Assembly: GCA_964030785.1 (NCBI GenBank)
Contig: OZ034968.1
Coordinates: 57,734,399 to 57,798,398 of the forward strand
Direction: 5' to 3'
Source of the DNA: Siderastrea siderea
Lineage: Eukaryota; Cnidaria; Anthozoa; Scleractinia; Rhizangiidae
DNA length: 64,000 nt
Under the pieces are notes generated by a model. It made no database searches and was not told the origin of the DNA. It was given only the letters and a program-made list of their open reading frames with translations. The position numbers were made by a program, and so were the translations under genes. Below are positions 35,045 through 49,300 of this stretch, one piece after another. Every line of letters begins with the position of its first letter. Position 1 is the first letter of the stretch.

Positions 35045-38000
35045 GTAAAGTATTCAATTTTTTTGTTGGTGGGGGAGAGGTGGTGTTCCAAAAAAATTTT
35101 AATGGCAGTGTTCAAGGTAATCCAAGCTTCCATATACTTCTATATGCACAATCATGGTGTTTTTGTCAATTTATTTATGGAGAATTCATACCCTGCTTTT
35201 TTGTCTCAGCTAGAACACTGTATGGATTGAACCAGTTTAACAATTTTCGGTCCAACTAAATAAAACAGCATTTTATGATTTTATCCTACCTTCGCCTATG
35301 ACACTGAAGCCAAGGATTCTTGACTTTTGAGGTAGTGCCTTGCTAAGTTAGGATTCCCGTGTCCCCAATTAAAGTGAGCTGGATCTTTGCAGTATCATTT
35401 GGGTAGAGATTTATTTACCACTTCCCCCGATGGAAGGCCCAGGATTGTCCCACGCCCATCATCTTTATTAGGTCTTAAGTTCCCATTGCTTATTCACACA
35501 CCCTTGTTGAGAGAGACGATGTGGATTAAGGATTCTTGTGTCAGGAAGCAACAAGATGGTAGGGACCAGGCGTGCGTTTCTTAAACGCCCGGAGATATTT
35601 AGGACCCTACAAACTATCCAAATGTTCAATAGTTTTTCGGGCCCGAAAAAAATAAAGTGTTCAGAAATTTTGAGAAACGTACACCAGGACTGGATCGCGA
35701 GCCACCAATATCCAATCGAAAGTCATCTTACTTAATCACTAACCATTTGTCTCTGCCGGCTCTTTTATGTCCTTTATTTGTAGTAACATTCAATGCCGCG
35801 GACGCAGTTTTCCATCCGAATTTGCTTATATAACTTTTTGCTGGACTTTTCCTCTCGTCTAAGATTTTAATTAACACCTAGGAATACCTAGAAACTTGTC
35901 AAAATCTTGTTTTTGTAAGTGGAAAGTCGGACGTTGCTAATGTCTCATGTATTTTCAGCCATGATCACCAATGTCAACAGCAAATCTTCCAACAGTTTTC
36001 GCCAGTTAAGCGTCATCCCTACCCATAGGGACATTATTGCAAGCCAAATCGATGACGAAGAGCCTTTTCTCAGAAAGAACAAGATTAAGGGGCCCTACTA
36101 CAACGAGGAGCATTATTTAGACGTCCAGTTTCGGCTCCTTCGCGAGGACTTCCTGAGGCCACTACGGGATGGGATCAAGCAGGTAATGGCCATGCCTTCT
36201 CATAGCACAGATGAGAGCTTACAGGATGTCAGAATCTACGAAAATGTGAAGATACTGAAACCGGTATGCACATCCAGCGGGGTCAGATACAGCGTCAGAT
36301 TTGACATTTCAAAGTTTGCTAGAGTCCAGTGGGAGAACAGCAAACGGCTAGTCTTCGGATCTCTACTGTGTCTGTCTAAAGACAACTTTAGGAGCTTTGT
36401 CTTCGCTACCGTCGCTGATAGAAACCTGCATAATGTTAGCAAGGTTAGGAAAACATTTACAGTTATTTCTGTTACGTTAATTTAGAGTGGAATCTGTAAC
36501 ATTACATAATTTATCATGTAGGACGGCGTATACGGATTTCACAATCATGGGATAAGAAATCCACGACTATGATTGTTATAAGTTTCGCTTTAGTTAAGTT
36601 TTACGCTTTTGCAATACTGTATGTACTTATAGTCATGCAAACAAAGCTTGTTGTTGTTGTTGTTGTTGGGGAGTTGGACTTACGCTGTCGGACATAATGC
36701 TGTAATCAGTGATGTCCAAAGTATTTAGTGTGGTGACGAAGATAAGAATCGTTTACTGTCTTCCGTTTGTTTCTCGGGGAATGTTCACCCAAAGGACTAA
36801 GAGACATACAGGGAGTGCCTCGTTGTCTCGGTTAAGCACTAAAAGGATACTGTCGCAACCCAACTGGGTGTTGGCTATACTTGCCCTTGTTTTATCCGTT
36901 TGACAACAATCTAAACGTTCGTCACGAATTCGTTGGCATTAAAAATTTCCAGTTGAAGGGAGGAAAGGGAGAAAGACAAAGGAAAATGTCTTCATGTATG
37001 CTTAGGCTCTCGACCTTGCTCTTATTCTTCTTACATTTCAGCTGTACTGCTAATATTTATTTCATTCTTTAAGGGTGTGATTGAAATACGATTTGTGTCC
37101 CCTCCTGATGATGCGCGACCGAGGACAGGGGACTTATGCCAGATGGTTGAATCCATAGCGTTCTTTGAGGCTTACCGTCCAGTTCTGGAAGGATTGAAAA
37201 TGATTTCCTCCGAAGCATTTCCTCTAAAGGTAAATTGATTTAAATACATGCAAGTGTTTTTTAAACTTGAAATGACAAGCTACATCATTATTATTGGAAC
37301 TAAAAGTATCTGTAGTACTGTCAGTTTGCCCTTCTTAAAACAAGAAAGCCCATTGGGCATTTTAACCGGCCATTCTGACCCTCTCCACCCTTAGGTTTCA
37401 CAAATGTTAGCGCTATCCTCTAATTATACGAACTGGCGTGACGAAAAGTGTGATTGTGACACAATATTTTGACTATAGCGTTACTGGATGACGTAATGTT
37501 TAAACTCTGATGATTCAGCTTGTCTTTCTTATCGCTTTTATTTGTGCTGAAAAACGCAAATTCACTCAAACGTTGAATGTCGATATAAATTCGTCCATAA
37601 CTGAGAATCAAAATATAACGCTTGATAAAGACGAGCTCGAGCAGATCGTCAGAGTATGGGGCACGTCAAGGCAAATCTCATGACGTGATGTTTAAATCGG
37701 GTTTGCTAACCCGGGAATCCCCTTACAAAAGTATACAAGCGAGCGGGGACGAAAGTCGCCCACGTCTTTGAAAGCTAACGCGCCTGTCGAGCCGCAATCG
37801 ATTTCGCGCTCACTCGCTTGTTTTTCTTTTCCTTCACTATCTCTGAACGGAAAGTGAGACTGCTCGTAGCCTTTAGCGAACACCACACGCAAACCACACA
37901 AATCCGTCGATAATATTCAGATATTTTCGTTCTTTTAATGCAAAAAGACTCGTAACACCTACCTTATTAATTGATCTCCTTATTAATGACGATTCCTTCG

Positions 38001-40198
38001 TTTTAAATTCTCGCCTCAAATAAACACATCTTTCTCCGTTCACAAGAACTATCATGTACTGATGGTGCAATCCACTAATATTGCATCATCATACTAGTAC
38101 CAATTCCTTCTCTTCCTAGCCCACGCCGGCAAAACGCAACTGTCCTTTTACTCCGCTGCGAAATACAAGTTAGCCAATCAGAAACCTTACAATCCACTTC
38201 GCAAACCACCCCCCCCTAAAACGCCAAGGGAAACCGCCTCTCACGCAGCACAATATTACACCGCTCCTATACAAAACGCAACTTTCAAAGCAAATCACAT
38301 TCACAGAAGCGTGATATGCTCCTGACATTCCCAAATCCTTCTGACTCCCACATTTTTACATCCCTCAAAATGTCAATCCCAATAAAAAAACTCCTGTGCT
38401 AAAAAAATTTTCACCATAACCACTAACTAGATCAGACAACACAGCCAATTTCGCATTCAATTCTATTAGCTGCTTTACTCAACTGCGCATGCGTTATACA
38501 AGACAAATACAAAAAACCCAAACTTAACAACCCTTCGCCGTTCATATCTTAAATACTGTAGATTAAAAGACAAGAACACACGAAGGTAACATTCAGCAGA
38601 CTAATATGCGCATGCGTCTTATATAAGACAGTACCGCTCTTGAGTACCCGTACCACAAGCTTTACAGCACTTTGTTCGTATGTTAAGCCAACTGAACATC
38701 ACCACAAAACCGTGTCCATTTTATAAACCGGCTTTCGCTATAGCGACGGCCGGTTAATAACAAAACTTTGTTCAAAGTTGTCAAAATTTTTTTTCCCGGT
38801 TTAAACTTGACCTTCCTCAATGTATCATTGCTCACCCTTTTTTCACTCAAAATTTTAGACGTTTGCGGACAAAATGTTATATACATTAAAAATAATATTT
38901 CTTACTAGCAATGATAATGATTCTCAAAATGAAGGCTTGCTTAACTGAGGGACAGATTACCATCTCTCTGAAATCCTGCTTGGATCGGTTTGCCATTCAA
39001 ACGTTGTATTCAGATTGTTGTTTACACGATTTCTTTAATACCCCACTCAGACAGTGGTGGGTTACAAAAGATTTAAATGCACAAATATGTTTTGATCTAT
39101 TTGTAACAATTTACCTTGTTCTTCGATATTTAGAGATACATTGTAAAGTGTGTCAAAGATGTTCGTCCACCAGCATATCTCACGAAACGTGATGGGCAGC
39201 AAGTGGTGTTCGATTTCTCCCCTGTTATGCCCAGCGAAAACACATCAGTGAAGAAAATGGCCCTTGAAAGGTACGAGTGATATTTTGCGTTCGCATTGAA
39301 ATAAGCCGATAGCGAGCAACCCTTACTAATGAGAAGCTAGAACTCGTCTTCTTGTTAGCCTATCAAAAAAAAAAGTACTTACCTTACAAACTGTTTTGAA
39401 GTGGAAGACAGTCCTAGGTCCCAGTTGGGTTTATTTCTAAATCCCTCTATCCCGATCCGGTAACGCAAATCGCGAACTAGATAAATTTCGAAAACTGAAA
39501 AGACCCAGCGGTTGTGTTGTTGTTTTTTTGTTTGCTTGTTTGTTTGTTTGTTTTTTCACTTCGTCAGAGAAGCAAAGTAGATTGCAGGATATTATTGTAA
39601 TATAACTCTTTATGTTGTATGTTTTAAATAGAAATGTAAATGTAAGTAATTTCTCTTTATTAAGGTCGAGTTTGGAAGAAAGAAATGACAACTGGGATAC
39701 AAAGGTCTCTGGTACGTTTACAAAAACCATTCCTCCGCTATTTTTTTTACAAAGAGTAATTGAATCCCTGCACTCGCTATAATGCCGACCATAAATTTCA
39801 TTAGGGAACACTGGGTACTTAAAACCGTTATTTTGGTGTAATTGTAGTTGTTGTTTATTTGTTCCTTTACGTTTCTTGTTGAAGTAATTTTCACTACCAC
39901 TGGGCTAATCCAGAGTTTCTTCTAAAGTGGGAGTGCAGGGAGAAATGGGGAGTAGCCTGTTCCAGGCGTTCAGATAGTGGAGCGCGAGCGAAAAACGAGC
40001 GAAAGAGCGCGAAAAAACGAGGGGAGACTGGGGAAGAGCGTCCTCTTCCCCAGTCTCCCCTCGTTTTTTCCCGCTCTTTCGCTCGCTTTATTTTTTGCTC
40101 GTGCTCCACTATCTGAACGCCTGGAACAGGCTAAATGGAGAGCACCTGAAAGAAAAACGCCTTCGGAGTAAATAATAATAATAATGAGGAGGAGGAGG

Positions 40199-40277
<79 letters not shown>

Positions 40278-40334
40278 CGACGACGATGGTGGTGCTGGTG
40301 ATGATGATGGTGATGATGATGGTGATGGTGATGG

Positions 40335-40373
<39 letters not shown>

Positions 40374-43300
40374 CAAGTTCTAAGACTCGCGAGAACGCAG
40401 GTCATCGAAAATCGCCTCGAGCTAGGAGACGTTGAGGTGGGAAAGAGAGGGAAGAGGGGAGAGAAGGGCAAGGTTATTGCGGTACTACTCCAATGAGAAT
40501 TTAATTTTGTTCTGGAAAAAGAAGCAAAATAATATTAATATTAACTTTGAAAACACTCAATTCTTAATACAGGATCCAGTGTAACAGTGTTGGACCCAGC
40601 CTCTTGGCCATCTGCAAAGGATCTGGCACTAGATGACTCACAATTCAAAGCCTTACAGCTAGCGCTGAGTAAAGAGTTTGCAGTCATTCAGGGACCGCCC
40701 GGAACCGGAAAGACCTACATTGGACTAAAGGTACTCAACAACAACAACAACCGTCAAAAAATTGACAATGAACAAAGTTAAGAAACAGATGGAATAACTG
40801 TCTTGTAAACAGCTAAATCTAGCGCCTCAGAATTATACAAGAAATTAATAATTATAGTTCTTCTTATTATAATTATTACTATTATCAATATACACCGAAA
40901 AACAAAAACCGACCTCTTTAAAACACTCCACTCGCTCTGCGGGCTACAGTTCTGAGTTGACTTCCAGCGCGCCGCTAATTCATTAACCGCCTTGCTGCTG
41001 ATGGGTCCTCGTTTAATCATCCGATCGATTTTAACCAATCAGTAATCTTTGTTGATGTATGAAAACCATTAAAGTGTACTTGCCAGTTCTTGCCAGCAAA
41101 TTTTGAACGGCAGTTTCTCGCTGACAATAAAAAGGTCGTTCTATTTACCACTCAAAATGGAGGAAATAAGTAGTCAAAATTCGTATTTGGGAAAGGACAA
41201 GTTGGACAGGCGAGACGCAAAAGCTCGGGCAGAAACTACTGACAAAGATAGCACCTTCTTGTGGCTTTAAAAAGTCGATAAGTCAAGTGCGAGAAACAAA
41301 AACTCAAGTTGCTTTCGTGGAGTCTCCATTCAGCAGGAGCCGATAACCATTTTGCGGGACAGCGAACTTCTTTCGGTGAACAGAATGTTTGAAGCAAATT
41401 GCAAGCTCTATACCCAAGAAGTGAATCACAATCCGACGCAAAAATCCTCGATAGCACTTAGAGACATGCTATAGGTTCGCCAGTATTTTTCTCAAGGTTT
41501 TGACTCAGATAATTCATGAGGCAGATCCGTGCAACTTCTCCATTTGGTATAGTTTTCTCTCTGTTTTCATATTGGCCGCCGAGGTAAAGAAGTTTGGCGA
41601 AACTAGAACTTAGTTTTTATTTCTAATGATTAACTGAGATTTTCTTAGTTTGTTGTTGATTTATGAATAATAATAACATAAAAATGTTTTATAATCTTTC
41701 GTTAAAACTCTTTCAAACACAGATAGCAAAGGTTCTATTGCACAATCAAGAAGCTTGGTCAACAAACGGAAGAGGTGGTCCCATCCTTGTAGTTTGCTAC
41801 ACTAACCACGCTCTCGACCAATTTCTGGAGGGAATTCTAGAGTTTCACGGTCCTGACGGAATCGTTCGCGTCGGAGGGAGAAGTCAGAGCGAAAAGATAC
41901 AAGAATGCAGTCTTTCTAAATTGAAACAAAAAAGGATAAAGGTATCCAATTGCTCAATCCACAGTGATCCATCTTTGCGTAGATTTAAACGTTATTATTT
42001 TTGCTTTGGTTTGTTGCTTGATATGCTCTAGACAATGAGTGGAGGGTGGCGGGGGGCGGATTCTGCTCGCACGAACTTTGGACATATATAACTTTTTTAA
42101 CAAGCAAGCTCAAGCCACCAAACTTAGTGACTTTTCCTAAAATTTGACTGGGAATAATTTGGCATAGTTTGACGTTACCATGACAACCTATTTTTAGCAG
42201 GCCGTTTTTCAGAATTTTGAATTTTTACCTTTTTAACAAGTTTACAAGTTTTTTGAAGGATTTTTTGCATTTTAGATCATTTTCGTGTTCTTTTATTGTT
42301 TTTGATTACTTTGTTGTCAACTTTGGCGCTTTTCAAAGGTTCTGGAAGAATAAAGAAATCCAAGATGGCGGATTCAAGATGGCCGCCGCTTAAGAACATG
42401 ACACAATTCTTACGTCATATGACGTCACCAGCTCGCGTTGCAAAGGAAACAGTTTTGGACGTACTAGCAGCCCAATAAATTTCGTTGTCACAGTTTTAAC
42501 ATTGTAGGAGTTAAGGAGGGGTCGGAATTTCCTCCCCTCCCCTTCACCCCTGGTCCCAGAAGACCAGAAAAAGCCCGAAACTTTGGATTTGTCAACTGAG
42601 TTGGTAAAGTAAACTGGCCACCCTAAAGAAATTGAAAGCTGACGTTTCGAGCCTTAGCCCTTCGACAGAGCGAATCAAGGACTTGTAGGTTGCACTTGGT
42701 TGGAGAACGATGAAGCTACGCTATTGGTAGGAACATGGCAACGTGAGAAACGAGAGTAAATGTTTTGAATGAAAAGCGTTCGTTGATACCGTGGGAAATG
42801 AGTGTGCCGATTTGAAAAATGAATTTTGTTCTAGATTTTCACGGCTTTCCGCGTTACATCAGTGTAGGGAAAGGCCGCAGATCGTCATGTGTTGGCTAGT
42901 CTAAGAATGATCAGGGAGATTGAAGTGTCGGGCGACTGGTTTGGATGCGTCCTTGTCATTCCTTTTAACGTCTCGTAGGTGTTCGCGGAAACGGTCGCCT
43001 AGTCTTCTGCCTATTTCGCCAATGTATATCTTTTTGCATCAAGTGCATGTTATGCAATAGATAACATTCGCGGAGGTGCATGTAAAGTGATCAGTGATTT
43101 TTAATCGATCGCTTGGGTCCCGTTATTTTGTCCACATTGCGAATGAAAGGACAAGTGTTGCATCGTTTGCGCGCGCATTTAAAATTACCGGGTTGACCCT
43201 CAGATTTAAGCACACTTCTAACTAGAAAGTTCCCTAGAAAGTTCCCTATTTTTTTGTCTCGTTTAAATGAAACCAGTGGGGGATGTGAAAGATTCTACCT

Positions 43301-46300
43301 GTGTCTATGTCATTTTGGAGTAATTTAAATTTCTTTAAAGGGATGTTTTTGGCTGCGAGGTGCCGTGAATGATAAGATGAACATAAATGGAATTCTCTCG
43401 TTATCCTTCTGTGACTTCTGATACAGGGAGGAGACTAGACGACCGTTTCCATGAACACCTACAAGACGTTTAAAGAAATGGAAAGGACGCATCCAAACCA
43501 GTCGCCCGACATTTCAATCTTTCTGATCATTCTAGCCAACACATGACGATCTGCGGCCTTTCCCTACACCACGGCATAACGAAAAGCCGTAAAAATCTAG
43601 AACAAAAATTCATTTTTTTCAAATGGGCACACTTAATCCCCACGGTATCAACGAACGCTTTTCATTCAACTAATTTATTCTCGTTTTTCATGTTGCCATG
43701 TTCCTACCAATAGCGTAGCTCCACCGTTCTCCAAATAAACCAAGTGCAACCCACAGTTCCTTGAATCGCTCTGACGAAGGGCTAACGCTCGAAACGTCAG
43801 CTTTCAATTTCTTTACGGTAGCTAATTCACCTTTAGTTATCAACTCAGTTCACAAATCCACAGTTTTGTGTTTCACTTCCCATCCGACGCAGCACCACAG
43901 TTTCTTTAGAAAACTAACCCCCTTGTTTGCAAAAAAGGCCGTTCTGAATAGGATTAATTGGTTGAAACAGTCTTGAAGTTTTTCAGTTCAGTGTTCCCCA
44001 ACCTCAGTCCGCATCTTGGCATTTACTAGGCGAAATGGCTTTATCATGCCGCAACCCCGGCGCGGCTACTTTGCTTAGCAATTAAACATACAGCAAGTAT
44101 TTTTTCATTAGAACAAAATGACGCCTGGAAATCTCCGACAAGCCTTCGGAGAGATCAAAAACGAAATGAAGGAGCTGTCGCAAATCATTGACTTCCATGA
44201 CGGTATGATCGAGGAACTGAAAAGAACAGTATTCCATGAAGATGAGCTAGAAGGGCACGCCACAAGCATGACGTCAAAACAGTACGATTCCTTAGTGAAA
44301 AACTCTAAACGAGGCACGGAGGAAAAAAGACCATCTGTGATCCCACACTGGCTTGGGCTTCCTGTGCAGCCAACTGGAGACCCTTATCAAGACGGTAAGA
44401 TATTTTCACAGTGCAGCCAAATTAAATTGAGTTGGTTAGTTTTCACGAACGTCCAACGGTCATAGCAGGAACTTTAAGCACCGAGAACCGGAACGGCAAC
44501 GGCAACGTCGAAACCAAAAAAAGACTGGGAAAAGAACGCGGTCGTGGCACGAAGCTACAAATATTTAAGCAAACCAGCTGCAGCTCGGTGCAAAGGCGGC
44601 GTTTGAGCGAAATGTGAGAGGACATGAACATGCTTTTCGTAAGCTTTGTCAAGAAAATAATCTAGGATGGACAATTTCAAGGTAGAATTGTTCGGAAATA
44701 CACAAATTCCACAAAGTTACACACTTACTATTTTTCACCATTAGTGCTGCGAACTTAATTCAGTCAACGGATATTGCCATTCAGCTCATACTTACAGTAT
44801 TACAGAGCAAGTAGTCTTTAATTTAGCTTCGATTACCACTACCAACTGCTGTTCACTGTCTTTCTCAAAGTTAGGAAATGTAGTACTGTATGAATAAACT
44901 TTTAGTTACAAGGCTTTTATAAACGAGGCGAAATATCATCGAGCCTTGAATCGTCAAGATTAACCATATCCCCTCCAAAGGATCACTAAAACTTGTGGAA
45001 GTATTAAGAAACTGGTCAAATAAATCCGAAAAAGCGCTTTGAGTTGGCACGCAAACACAACCCAAATCAATTTAATTTTAATTTCTGTTTCCTATGTCGT
45101 AGGAAAGGAATAATTGAAAATCTGACAAATTTTTCACGATTAGTATCCAGAAGCATTACTAGCAAACCAAAAAGGATTCTGAAATTAAACGGATAGAAAT
45201 TAGGATAATGTTTACACAAAATGTAATAAATTTAAGCAAAACAAACGTTGTTTACATTTTAGGTAGCCTGCGTAGCAAGCGTTTCCGTAAGGTTTTCCGC
45301 ACGTTCGAGGCATTTTTTGTTTTTTAGCCGAGCGAAAATTGGGGCGAGCGCAAAAAAGTGCGTGACGGGGGAGGGGAAGGGAGAGAAGGAAACGCTTGCA
45401 CGCAAACCCCACGATTTTGAAAAACCCGTTCGCCCACGAACGGAGTTTCCTGATTGGCGCGGCATGGTAGTGTTGATTGCTAAGTGATAAATCCGTCAAT
45501 CAAATCAGGTATGTTCATTTGAGCGTGACCCGGCGTGATGAACACAGAATTTACCCGAGCAGTCCTGCGACAAGGACTCCTGCCTGGTGTAGTGTCGAGC
45601 AACCGTTTGGACAAGTTCTCAGCAAGCTTCGGCGGAGTTTAGGTAATAGCAGACTGGCTACCTAAATTCCTAATTTTCCGCGCGCAAGGGTTGCAGACAC
45701 GGTCCGAATAAAGCTGCGAGTTCTTGACAGCTTCCACACCAACCGCTCGGCAAATATCCGCGAGAATTGTCCCAATATAACCACTTCTTTTTGACTCTTT
45801 TGAATAGGTTTTCTGACGAAATAAAACGCAAATTTTCCTGCCTGAGATATATTTCCAAATTTCACTCTGAAGTTACGGCGACAAATCCTACACCGATGAC
45901 TTGGTGTTTCGACGTTTTGAGCCTTCGACATGACACATCTCCGCGTTGAGTGTTTGGCAGTTCACGGGTTTTATCCACGTGTAGCATGTTTATATTTTGA
46001 CGGAAGTAATTCTGAAACATCCGGTAGTCTGTTATTCGTTACTTTATTGACAAGTTGTCACGCTATGAATTCATCCAACTGTGAAGGTGTCAAAGGGGCG
46101 TTTTTCAAAATCGTGGGGTTTGCGTGCAAGCGTTTCCTTCTCTCCTTTCCCCTCCCCCTCCACGTTTTTTGCGCCCGCCCCAATTTTCCCGCGGCCAAAA
46201 AAGCGAAAAGTGCATAGAACGTGCGGAAAGCCTTACCGAAACGTGTGCTACGCAGGCTACATTTAAGGTGAATTTCTATCTCTTCCTCGACCTCAGCCTC

Positions 46301-49300
46301 TAAAGAGCGTATCGAAGCATCATATTTTCGCTTAAGCAAAGCAAAAAAAATTGTTTCCTATTTCTGCAGTCTTCTTAAACAACATTAAGCGTATTTACAT
46401 AGGAAAATCTCGATGAAAAAAAGTAAAATGAGAAATATGTGCTTACGTTTTCATGCGACGGCAAAACTTGCTATCTGACGTTGGGCCCGAGAGGAGGACG
46501 TCTACATATTTCCCGCCAAACATGCGTAGTGCGTCATTTGGGTCGCCGTTGCCGTTCCAGTTCTCGGTGCTTTAAGTCCCTAGTATTTGGAAACGTTTTG
46601 ATGTGACATTTTTAAATGATGTGACAATTTTTAAAACGCTGCCAAAAGAGTGCCAGTTAACTCAAAGGTGGGGAAATTGTGATATTAACAAGGTAATCGT
46701 CTAGTGATCTGATAATTTTGATAATAAAGTTCCCACCGTCCAAGTTTTGTTGCCATTTTAAAAAATATATTTGGGTCAAAGACCGTGGGAAAGTTTTCAT
46801 CCTCGACTCCTCTGTTTATAGTAAGTTACAAATGTCCCGGTTTTGGTACAAATTTCGATTGTCTCCAGATGTTTGGGAAAAGTTTGCTGGAAGCAAAATT
46901 ACGGAATATTTTTATCATTTAGTATTGAATGTTACATGGATACTCCGTTTGAACTGTTTGTAGAGGACGCAGAATTAGACACCGATGTTGTAGCTCAAGC
47001 ATTTTAGTCGTTTTGTGACTCAAATGCAACGGTAGCCCACACACTTTGAAGTTGAATTCCTTTCAGGTACTTGAAACGTCAGTGCATAACAACAGTTCTT
47101 TCCAGAACTTGATACTGTCACATGAACCCGAGATAGCCTATACAGGTACCTTCCAACCTTCTCCATGTTAAAACACATTTTACGGGCCCTGATGGCGGTC
47201 AGATCTAGACTGAAAAAGACTGACAGGATTCCAAGGCCGTAAAGTTTCTGCCTTATGCGATTGGACATCTTTTTTCTACGTTGCCTTGTCGACTGGAATC
47301 AAGAAAAATATTTGCTTGGCCTCTGACTGTGCTTTATTGTTTATACAACGGCCCTACAGTCACCACCTCAGAACCCAGTGCTAACTTTTGTTTTCTCGTT
47401 TTAAGGTTTTGCCCAGCCTCTTGTTATGTTCCCTTTCGACGGCGTCTGCTGGGACCTGGAGTATTTTTCACAAGACCAGTTAGCCACCGTATCACAGGAT
47501 GTCCGATCGGCACCTGGTCCTGATGGGCATTCAGGAGGCGCATTGCAACTTCACGGAACGTTCGACTCATACATTGAGATTCCAAACGGGCCTCATGGCC
47601 CTGCAGATGCTGAGAGATCTATTACGTTGCTCGCATTTATTTTCCCCACGGGCAGAGGTGGGCCAATCGTAAGCTATGACATTGATGGATTGGGTGTTCA
47701 GCTTATGCATGAAGAATCCGACGGTGAAATGGGAGTACTGACAGCTTCTTTCATCCAAAGAGATCTCACGGCACCAGCCGCTCCACTAAGAGCGCCAGTG
47801 TTGACGATGAATGAGTGGAACTTCGTCGGAGCTTCGTACGATGACAGTTCTGGAATGGCACGCTTGTGGCACAATGGAAATGAAGTAGAAGCTGTTCCTA
47901 TTGGTCAAAGCCTTGGATTGGCGACACAGTTTCCCATCCGAATAGGTGCATTGGCGAGCCCTGGGCAAAGTTTTTACTTCAGAGGAAGAATATCACATTT
48001 GCACATTTATGCAGAGGCTTTGACAGCTGAAAACATCCGAGCAGTTGGAGGCATTCCACAACAGTTTGCGCAAGGTAGGTCCCCGCTTTATGTCTCCTTA
48101 AGGACAAAGTTCCCACGTTTGGCCTTTGTTGTGTTCTTGCTTGTGTGTTCGTTCGTTTGCTTTTTGGCTGCAACTTGAAATTATATTGAAGCTAAGCTTT
48201 GTTCAATGAACTAACATGCTACAATGTAAAGGTTTGTCAAAGACAAAACTGTAAGAGAGGCCATTTCCCATCTTTCCAAGGTATTTGCATTTGAATTGAC
48301 GAAAACTAGCGAAAAAACTTGAGATGCAGAAATGATAAGCCCAATGTTCTGCATGTTGAACAACATTCATGCAATTTTTAATTAAGCCTGAACACTTCTC
48401 ATGACTCGAACGCATGTTAAAAGGACGAAAGATTACGAAACAACCGAACGAGCGAGCGAGCGAGCGAGCGACCGGACGAAAGAAGGAGGGACCGACCAAA
48501 CTAATGAAAGAGAAAGCGAGCGATCGAGTGAGCGAACGAGCGAGTGAACGTACGAGGGAGTGAGGGAACAAACGAAGGAACAAATGAACTAGCGAAAGAA
48601 CGAAGGGTCAAACGAACAAGATGGATATAAAACTGAACGAAAATCTTGTTCCAAAGGAAACTACAACACCAGCGAAGAACAGATGACTGTGGAAACAAGC
48701 GAAGAGACGGGTGAGAGCAATTATCCAGAAAAGGGGGGAGAACTACAGGAAGGAGAAAAAGTCCAGGAATGGACATTCCCTGGTTTTACATTTGATGCTA
48801 ATGTGTTGGAAGACCAAAGGATCCTAGATACTGACGAAATCATCAAGTTTGACGCCAGGTCTTTGAACGAAACAAGCTCAGACGTCGCTCCAAGAGGGGC
48901 TGACGGTGGCGCTCAAAGCGGCGGCTGGCAGTTCCAGAATGCTCATCGAATTAGGAAAAAGATCAAAGAAATTATTCGGAAAGAGCTCAATCGAAAAGAC
49001 ATGATGAGCAAAGAGGAAGCTGCCGAGGTACGTTCATGAAAGTGAGGTGACATTGTATTCCCAGACATGGAAAAATATCGTTAAGGGCTGTCGACATATT
49101 CACAATTATTAGCCATATATAAGTTGAACATGATGCATGATTTTACTAAGCTTTCTTTGTTTTCATAAGCCTACTGTTCCACAGCCACTGACACATGGCT
49201 CTAGTTTTTGCAGCGTAAAGACACTAGAAATAAAACTACTTTCTTGCTTTTTACTGGGGCGTTATTAATTTAAAGTAAATATTATGTCAAACCCTAGCCT

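Larger units (their letters stand above)
42584..43860. mobile_element. Inverted pair of Penelope-like element 3' ends
   Basis: The outer ends are inverted (GGATTTGT(C/G)AACTGAGTTG). Both contain the word AAAGCTGACGTTTCGAGC. The left copy reads on the minus strand and the right copy on the plus strand, joined near 43430. The right copy holds a 5'-truncated version of the same coding tail (KDASKPVARHFNLSDHS). Penelope-like elements commonly leave truncated, inverted partial copies. It lies in ZNFX1-like intron 7. Confidence 0.65.

Noticed and set aside
35045..35259. Extension of the first helicase exon to the stop at 35259
   Set aside because: The residues change to uncharacteristic sequence after the donor at 35045, and the next exon joins in phase with family-matching protein.
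37366..38753. Possible TTAA-flanked element with CCGGCC ends
   Set aside because: Only six terminal bases match in inverted orientation, and TTAA is common in this AT-rich sequence.
40109..40471. Poly-His, poly-Ser and poly-Met frames
   Set aside because: Artefacts of the (GAT)n microsatellite.
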